Source: Auxenochlorella pyrenoidosa (Eukaryota; Chlorophyta; Trebouxiophyceae; Chlorellales; Chlorellaceae). From it: a stretch of 11,946 bases of DNA. Numbering within the stretch: position 1 is the stretch's first letter; every line of letters starts with the position of its first letter. Positions 6,156 to 11,946 of the stretch are shown in pieces. The position numbers and the translations under genes are program-made. Where the stretch lies: contig KQ481983.1 in NCBI GenBank assembly GCA_001430745.1, positions 250,356 through 262,301 on the forward strand, given 5' to 3'. The notes below the pieces were generated by a model. It ran no database searches. It worked only from the letters and a program-made list of their open reading frames with translations, and was not told the origin of the DNA.

Positions 6156-9100
6156 ATGGCGGCTCCCAAGGTGCCGCGGCGGCCGCTGGGCAAGACGGGA
6201 CTGGACGTGTCGGTGCTGGGCTTTGGAGCGTCGCCGCTGGGTGGCGTCTTTCAGGTGGGTGCTGCCATGCTGCAGAGGGGGAGAGATGCGACCATGGGCT
6301 TGTGGAAGTGATGCCCGTGCAGGCCTCAATTGCATCGCATTAGTGGAGTCCCGGCATTGCCTCTGGAGGTTGGTCTGCAGCGCCTGGGGCACAACATCCC
6401 TCACCGCCGGCACATGCCAGCTGCCAGCAGATCTGCTGTTCCCCTCCCTGCACCCTACTCCTCTTGGCTTGGGAGCGGCTGAGAAGGAGGTGCGGCGGCG
6501 GCGCTGCCGGATTAAATCAATCAAAGTGTTACTGCGCAGCCGATGCCACCTGCATGCTGCACATGCTCTGCTGCTGCAGGCCATAGACGAGGAGGAGGGC
6601 GTGGCGGCGGTCAAAGCTGCGTTTGACCGCGGCATCAACTTCTTCGACACCTCGCCCTTTTACGGCGACACCCGCAGCGAGACGGTGGGTGGGTGGGTGC
6701 TGGGTGTGTGTGTGTGTGGTTGTGTCGGTGGTGGCGGCGGTGTTGGCGGCGGTGGTGTGTGGGTGTGGTTGTGGGTAGGTGGGGGTTGGGGAGTGCGGCA
6801 GCGGAAAGCTGGGCTGGGCATGCACGCTGCGCTGCTGTGCGGCGCCTCCCCTGGCAGATGCAGCAGCGGTCGCTGCCCCTGCTGTGGAGGCAGGCACACC
6901 CGTGGCCGAGCCTGTAGGCTCAGCCCCGCAGCTCCGCCCGGCCAGCCCCCTGCTCTCTGGCACGTGCTGCACTGCCCTCTGCTCCCCTTCTCCAACCTGC
7001 CGCCTGCCTGCCCACATCGCCTGCTCCCTGCCGCGCCCGCTGGCATGTGCTGCACTGCCTTCTGCCCTTTGTCTGCCCCCTGCCGCCTTCCTGCCCATCC
7101 TGCCTGCTCCCCATGCATCCGTTGACTGCAGGTGCTGGGCCGCGGCCTGGCGATGCTGCCGCGCGACCAGATTGTGGTCGCCACCAAAGTGGGGCGCTAT
7201 GGGGCAGACACCTTTGATTTCAGGCAAGCGGTTGGGCGCGGCAGCCCCGGCTGTGGCGCACCTAAGTGATCTGGAGGCGCGCAGGCACGGACGCGCCGCC
7301 CTGGGTTTGCAGGCAGCCCGCCCGCCCGCGCTTGCGGGCGCTCCTCTGCGCAGCATGCTTCAGCGCGGCTGCAGCACGCTGGCGCGGGGTCTGGCCACGC
7401 AAGCACCTGCAGGGTGCCCTGGGTTGCAGCGAGCTCGCTCCGCGATGGTGCACCCTCGCTTTTTGGCCCTGTCCCGCAGCGCCGCGCGCGTGGCGGCCTC
7501 GGTGCGAGAGTCGCTGGCGCGGCTGCAGCTGTCGTATGTGGACCTCATCCAGTGCCACGACATTGAGTTCACCCAGCTGGACCAGGCAAGGGGCCGCCTG
7601 CTGCCTGGCGCCTGGCACCTGTGTCCCTTGTGTGCAGGACCAGGGTTGGCACTGCCTGCTGCCTGCCCCTGCCCCTGCCCCTGCCGCTGGACCATGCAAG
7701 GGTCCGCCTGCTGCCTGGCGCCTGTCCCTGCTTGTGCGCCTCTTCACCAGTGTGCCGGCTCTCAGAAGGGTCATTCGGGGCAATAGAGATCACCCAGCTA
7801 AACCAGGCAAGGGGCCGCCTGCTGCCTCTGGTGCCTGGCGCCTGCTCACACGCTCCCCTCTGGGGCCCGGCTCGGCCTGGTCATTTTGGGCAGCCGGGTG
7901 CCGCCGCTGAGGGTGTCCCGTCGACGGGCGCCCCCCTGCCAGACCAGGAGCCCTCGCCCCGCAGGGTGGCTCCGGCCCGCATGCGCCGTCCGAGGCGCTG
8001 CCGGCCCTGCCAAGGCTGGGACGGGCCTTAGCCTTAGCGGTTTTTAACCAGCGGCATCCAGGGCGCGCCCCGCGCACCTCCACACCCCCCACCCCCACCC
8101 CACCCCACCCCACTCCACGTCACCCACACACACGCAAACGCCCCCCCCCCTCCCCCCCCCCCCTCGCAGGTGGTCAACGAGACGCTGCCGGCGCTGCTGA
8201 GGCTGAAGGAGGAGGGCCTGGTGCGGCACATCGGCATCACCGGGCTGCCCCTCAAGATCTACAAATATGTGCTGGACAGGTGCGCGCAGGGAGAACGAGA
8301 GCTCACTTTATTTGCAAAGAGCGGCAACATGGGCATGAGGTTCGCCGGCTGGCCCCACACACCGGCTGCAGCTGAGTGCTGGACAGGCGCGAGGGGTGCA
8401 CAGATTTGCGGTGCGGCCCTGGTCATTGCTGGGCTGGTGCTGGCGGCGCGCTTGATCCAGGAGGGGACGCCCGCTGCTGCTGGCAGGCATGGGAATGCAA
8501 GGCATGGGGTTCCCCCGGGGCATCCTTGCAGCGGGCAAGGCTGGCCGCCCGGTGCCACCCTGTTCCCAGCCCGTTTTCACCTGACTTTTTCGCCATTGTA
8601 CCGCCGTGTGCGTGCCCGCAGGGTGCCACCTGGCACCGTGGACACCGCCCTCTCCTACTGCCACTACACCCTGAACGACCGGTCGCTGGAGGGGTGAGGT
8701 CACTCCTTTGTGGGTGTTCGAGTGTACGGTGCTGGGTAGGGCCAGCATTGCTGCTCAGCGCGCTGTGCCATGTGCCACTCAGACGCTCGGTTTGACCTGC
8801 CTCTCTGTCCCGCCCGTCCACGCATCACTGCTGTGCGCGCCTTGATAGTTGAACTGTTTTGCCGTCCCGCCGCGCAGGCTGCTGCCGTACCTGCAGGATA
8901 AGGGGTTGGGCATCATCAATGCCAGCGTGCTCAGCATGGGCCTCCTCACCCACCAGGCAGGCTGCTCAGCACACATCCATCCATGGCCTGCAGTGGCTGG
9001 CAGGCGCTCCTGCCTGCACAAACCGACACCCCCTTGCTGCCTGGCTCGCCTGTCTTCACTTTCAAATCCTCTCAGCCAGCACAGCTGGACTGTGCTCCAG

Positions 9101-9801
9101 CCGTGTTCGTTGTGGGCTCTCCCAGCTGCGGCGGGCCTGCTGCACACGAGTCCCTCGTCCTTACTTGCCTGCCCGCCTGCCCTGCCTATCCATCATGTGC
9201 TTTTGCCACCATTGCAGGGCCCGCCCTCTTGGCACCCGGCCCCCCAGGACCTCAAAGCAGCAGCGGCCGCGGCAGCCGCCGCAGCCGCCGCCAGGGGCGC
9301 CAGCCTGCCCAAGCTGGCCATCATGGAAGCCGTGAAAGACCCCGCCATCGCCTCCCACCTCGTCGGCTTCTGCACGCGGCAGCAGGTCGGCGCCGGCCCG
9401 GGCACCGCCCTGCCACAGCCAAGCGCTGCCTTGGCCATGTGGATGCCCAAACCGCTCTGACAGCGCGAGCGCGCCGCCACCAGCCCCTGCCTGCCGCCGC
9501 AGCGGTACTCCTCTGCTGCCCTGGCAGGCCAGGAAGGGCGCCACCACTCGCTGCGCTGCACGCACCCTGCTGTTCCAGGTGCCTGCATGCCCCACCCCGG
9601 TCCACATGCACACTCCCACACTCCCCCTGCTGCTGCGACCGGCTACAGGTGGAAGAGAACGTGGAGGCGGTGCTGCAGGGGCTGGGCCTGGCGCCCTCGC
9701 CGCTGGCAGAGGCCGAGGCGGCGGCACTGCGGGAGGTCCAGCAGATACTGGCGCCGGTGCAGGGGCTCACCTGGCCCTCCGGCCTGCCCGAGAACAACTG
9801 A
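6156..9801 (+). CDS. GalDH: L-galactose dehydrogenase (aldo-keto reductase), nine exons
   Basis: It oxidises L-galactose to L-galactono-1,4-lactone with NAD+, the penultimate step of the plant/algal Smirnoff-Wheeler ascorbate route, probably in the cytosol (no transit peptide visible). Exons: 6156-6254, 6580-6684, 7132-7223, 7480-7585, 8170-8279, 8622-8693, 8878-8956, 9218-9385, 9649-9801. They give 327 residues, versus about 319 in plants as I recall. Family motifs, in order: LGKTGLDVSVLGFGASPLGG near the N-terminus, INFFDTSPFYG (catalytic Asp56, Tyr61), VVATKVGRY (Lys87), QCHDIEF (His125), GITGLP, LSYCHY, LLPYL, LVGF, VEENV and TWPSG at the C-terminus, all as in plant GalDH. Start ATG has a good context (CAGCATGG) and is the first in frame. 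Introns 3, 4 and 7 have GC donors (7224, 7586, 8957). An Ala tract of 12 in exon 8 is unusual. Confidence 0.95.
6687..6704 (+). other. Potential G-quadruplex at the intron 2 donor
   Basis: GGGTGGGTGGGTGCTGGG, four G-triplets with loops of 1, 1 and 4 nt, begins two bases inside intron 2 of the dehydrogenase gene, overlapping the GTGGGT donor. A GT/GGT-rich tract continues to about 6785. The tract is on the sense (mRNA-like) strand. Formation of a quadruplex is predicted from sequence only. Confidence 0.6.
6957..7122 (+). repeat. Two tandem 83-bp copies inside intron 2
   Basis: CTGGCACGTGCTGCACTGCC begins at 6957 and CTGGCATGTGCTGCACTGCC at 7040, each followed by similar pyrimidine-rich sequence (TGCCGCCTGCCTGCCCA / TGCCGCCTTCCTGCCCA and a TGCTCCC element). 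The second unit leads to the acceptor of intron 2 at 7131. It looks like a local duplication within the intron. Confidence 0.75.
7565..7853 (+). repeat. Triplicated exon 4 end plus GC donor, spread into intron 4
   Basis: The core GCAAGGGGCCGCCTGCTGCC recurs. The functional copy starts at 7586 (real donor). A second at 7696 has ACCAT before GCAAGG instead of ACCAG. A third at 7807 is preceded by GAGATCACCCAGCTAAACCAG, a degenerate copy of the last 21 coding bases of exon 4 (7565-7585). Spacing is 110 and 111 nt. The third copy would read AIEITQLNQ against the exon's DIEFTQLDQ. Confidence 0.85.
8083..8168 (+). repeat. C-rich tract at the intron 4 acceptor
   Basis: Repeated CCCCAC-type units (8083-8116) are followed, after a CACACACACG stretch, by nearly uninterrupted C from about 8141 to 8162, ending in CTCGCAG. 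The tract serves as the polypyrimidine stretch of the GC-AG intron 4. The opposite strand is correspondingly G-rich and quadruplex-prone. Length here may be unreliable because homopolymers are hard to sequence. Confidence 0.75.
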
Positions 9802-10203
9802 GGGCACAGTGGCTGGGGCAGCGCCAGGCGGGCGGGCGGCGGGGGCCTGTAGGGCGCGCCGCGCCTCCCTGCCGCGAACCGCTGCTTGCCCCGCTGCGGC
9901 CCATTTTATGGCCACCCATCCCCAATGCCTTGGTGGCAGCAGTAAGCCTATTATGGGCGCCTTGCCCGCAGCTTTTGCGCAGATTGCAGTATTGCAATTG
10001 TGTCTTGGGCAAGGCGCGAGGAACCGCAGATGGTCAGGCGCAGACAAGGGGCAGGTTAATCTACTACAGGCCAGCGGGACAAGTTAGCAGGAGGTTTGTA
10101 CAGGAATGTGCAGCAAGGAAATGCAAGCAGAGACACATTGAGGGAAAGCGGGGCGGGATCAGAGAGCCAGCAGTGCAGGAGTTTGGAGTACAAAAGGCCG
10201 ACA
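9802..10203. other. Convergent intergenic region (shared 3' flanks)
   Basis: About 400 nt separate the stop codon of the plus-strand dehydrogenase and the stop codon of the minus-strand propeller gene. Short open frames are present on both strands without recognisable features. No TGTAA was seen on either strand, so the poly(A) sites cannot be placed. The region from about 9930 is less GC-rich than the flanking coding sequence, as expected for untranslated sequence. Confidence 0.5.
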
Positions 10204-11946
10204 TCAGGGCCGGGCCAGCAGGGTGCAGCAGCCGCCGGCAGTGCCTGCCACAAGGCTCCATTGGCTGTCGCCGGGCAGGGCGCAGGCGCTGGCAACAAGG
10301 CTGCGCGAGCTGCAGGCCTGGACCCTGCCCTGCCCGCTAGGCTCCTCTACAGCTGCTGCTGATCCTGCCACACAGCCGCTGCTGCCCCCGGACCGGCCGG
10401 TGCGCATCTCCCATGCCAGCAGCTCTCCCGCCGCAGTGCCCAGCCAGCAGCGGTTGCCGCCGACGGGTGCTGCGACTGCCGTCACCTCACGCTCCCGCTG
10501 CAGCCGCTGCTGCGCAGCCGCGGCAGCAGCGCTGGTCGGCCGGCCAGCCGCCGGCTCTGGCAGCGGCGCCACTGCGCCGCTGCTGCTGACCTGCAGGCTG
10601 CCGGCGCAGAGCATGACCGCTGCCACGTGCTGCTTTCGTGTCACCTTGTGCTCTGCTAGGCCCACAAACAGGTGCGGCCCATCAGCAGAGGAGCTGCCCG
10701 CCGCCCCGCCGCGCACTTTGACCGGCGTGGTCAGCCCCGCCTGCGCCATGCTGACGGGCTGCAGCGAGCGCAGGCGGTAGGTGGAGTGCATGCGCGCCGC
10801 CAGCAGCTGGGAGCTGCAGGCGGGGGGAGGTGTGGGTGTGTAAGTGTTGGTCGTGGTGGTGGGGTGGGGTGGGGGGTTTGGGCCACGGGGGCATGTGGTT
10901 GGGGCTTGGGCAGAGAGTGCACTTGGAAGTGCTGCCTGTTGACGGCGGTTGGGAACCTGGGCCCATTCGCGCCTCGCTTGGCGCAGTACCATGCAGCCAG
11001 CGGTGCACCTGCTGCTCCCCGCGCGCCGCCAGCCCACCTGTCTGCATCCCACAGCGCCAGACCGCCGCCGCTGCTGAGGCCCAGCAGCAGGCGGCGCTGC
11101 GGGTGCTCCGGATCGCGGTACAGCTGCAGCTGGGCCACATCCTCGTACAGGATTCCCCTGCATTATAACGTAAGCGAGACAGTGAAGTAAAATGGGTGCA
11201 TGCGCTTATTTTGCAGGGGAGGGGGGCGGCGCCTTTGCAGGCAAGTTCCCCCTCTCCCAACCAGCAGACACGCGAGAAAGACCATGTGCCATGTCCTCGG
11301 CATGTTCTCTGAGCGCCTGTCAGGTTGCGCCTGTCAGGTTGCGCCTGTCAGGTCAGCTGCTGCCAGCCCTTGGATAAGAGCGCATGTGCAAGGCAGCAGC
11401 AAGCGTCGGCGGCATCGCAGCAGCACCAGAGCGAGGCAGCGCAGGCCCCTCCCCCGGTGCCTGCCCCACAGTCTCATGAGCCTGCTGGCTCCGACTTGAC
11501 ATGTGACTCATTGATCGATGAGCTGCCTCACCTGTAGCTGGCGGCTGGCAGCTGGGCCCAGGTGTAGGATCGCCACAGGGGGTCAAAGTCCAGCCGCTGC
11601 ACGCACGGGCCGTCGCCTGCACAGCAGGGAAAGCATGCGCACACTGCATGAGGAGCCTGCACAGCACAAGGAGCAAGCGCAGCAAGGGAAGCCAAACCAG
11701 GGGCACCTGGTGGCGCGCTGGAACGGCGAAGGTGAGGGGCATGCTCGAGGCCGCACAGCACCATGGGTGCTCGGCAAGCAGGGAGCACCGAATCCCGGTC
11801 AGCCCAGGCCCGATGCCGACCTGAGGCAAACAGGCTGTTGCCGCCGGCCAGCGCTACACAGGTGAGGGGCTCCTTGTACTCAATGGACAGTAGCCCCGGC
11901 AGCGCCTGCTGCAGCGCCCGCTTGCGCCCCCCTCGCGGCCCGCCGC
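10204..11946 (-). CDS. WD40/beta-propeller protein, C-terminal part (partial at 5' end)
   Basis: Four exons on the minus strand: 11946-11821 (continues out of the window), 11616-11532, 11157-11038 and 10813-10204, ending at TGA. Junction phases (1, 2, 2) are consistent, all introns are GT-AG, and about 312 residues are visible. Propeller-like strands include CVALAGGNSLFASGDG...VQRLDFDP, then LLLGLSSGGGLALWDAD, CWLGTAAGELLAWEMRTG and LVAGTAGGCC near the end; the G-x-L-x-x-W-[DE] pattern is typical of WD repeats. An Ala/Ser/Pro-rich insertion separates two blades in the last exon. Such proteins are usually scaffolds; the partner is unknown. The N-terminal blades and any extra domains are outside the window, so the family member cannot be named. 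Confidence 0.7.
10820..10882 (+). repeat. G-rich tract in the last intron of the propeller gene
   Basis: On the plus strand, which is the template strand for this gene, GGGGTGGGGTGGGGGGTTTGGG lies at 10861-10882 after a GTG/GGT-rich run. On the transcript it becomes a C-rich pyrimidine tract upstream of the acceptor that ends at 10814. The plus strand could form a G-quadruplex. Confidence 0.65.
11313..11354 (+). repeat. 14-bp minisatellite, three units, intronic
   Basis: GCGCCTGTCAGGTT occurs three times in tandem (11313-11326, 11327-11340, 11341-11354, the last base differing). It lies inside the inferred intron 11158-11531 of the propeller gene. No coding role is apparent. Confidence 0.85.

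Noticed and set aside
5604..6650. Minus-strand open frame of 348 codons antisense to dehydrogenase exons 1-2
   Set aside because: It crosses intergenic DNA, exons and an intron of a confidently identified gene on the other strand, is Arg/Ser/Ala low-complexity, and shows no domain. Long spurious frames are expected at this GC content.
6529..7356. Minus-strand open frame of 275 codons over exons 2-3
   Set aside because: Its sequence is dominated by Thr/His/Pro repeats that are the complement of the intron 2 GT-rich tract. No protein features.
7586..7618. Exon 4 extended to a GT donor at about 7619
   Set aside because: It would leave the wrong phase for exon 5 and add residues that have no counterpart in plant GalDH.
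10682..11260. Alternative minus-strand frames across the propeller gene introns
   Set aside because: They read through inferred introns into Thr/His/Pro repeats. The spliced model keeps frame across three junctions and recovers WD-like strands.

Overview
The window looks like nuclear DNA of a GC-rich green alga, most probably a Chlorella/Micractinium-type trebouxiophyte. The evidence is short exons of about 70-170 nt separated by GT-AG and GC-AG introns, strong G/C preference at third codon positions, long Ala/Pro/Gln low-complexity tracts, and a plant-type L-galactose dehydrogenase. The lineage call is inference. I see no bacterial operon signals, rRNA, tRNA, CRISPR or transposase.

Positions 1 to about 3950 hold a direct tandem array of a unit of about 1.36 kb. 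There are three copies in the window, and the first already starts inside repeat sequence. Each copy carries, on the minus strand, one small gene for a 90-99 residue protein. The protein has a Pro/Gln-rich hydrophilic N-terminal tail, then a hydrophobic hairpin with a conserved A-W-x-R turn and a C-terminal Leu-Phe-Gly. I do not recognise the family. Protein-level conservation among diverged copies argues for real, recently expanded paralogues. The reading frame stays open and similar upstream of the ATG in all three copies, so a 5' exon or longer N-terminus may be missing from the simple ORF.

Positions 3950-5285 hold a two-exon plus-strand gene for an unrecognised membrane protein of about 205 residues. 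Positions 5286-6155 are intergenic or 5' leader.

Positions 6156-9801 (plus strand) hold a complete nine-exon gene for a 327-residue aldo-keto reductase, confidently L-galactose dehydrogenase of the plant ascorbate (Smirnoff-Wheeler) pathway. All exon junctions could be placed from homology and phase. Three of its eight introns appear to use GC instead of GT donors. Intron 4 contains degenerate tandem copies of the 3' end of exon 4 with its GC donor.

Positions 10204-11946 (minus strand) hold the last four exons of a WD40/beta-propeller-type protein whose 5' part lies beyond the window. It converges tail-to-tail on the dehydrogenase gene. Nothing in the sequence ties the four loci into one pathway; this looks like an ordinary eukaryotic neighbourhood with one local gene-family expansion.
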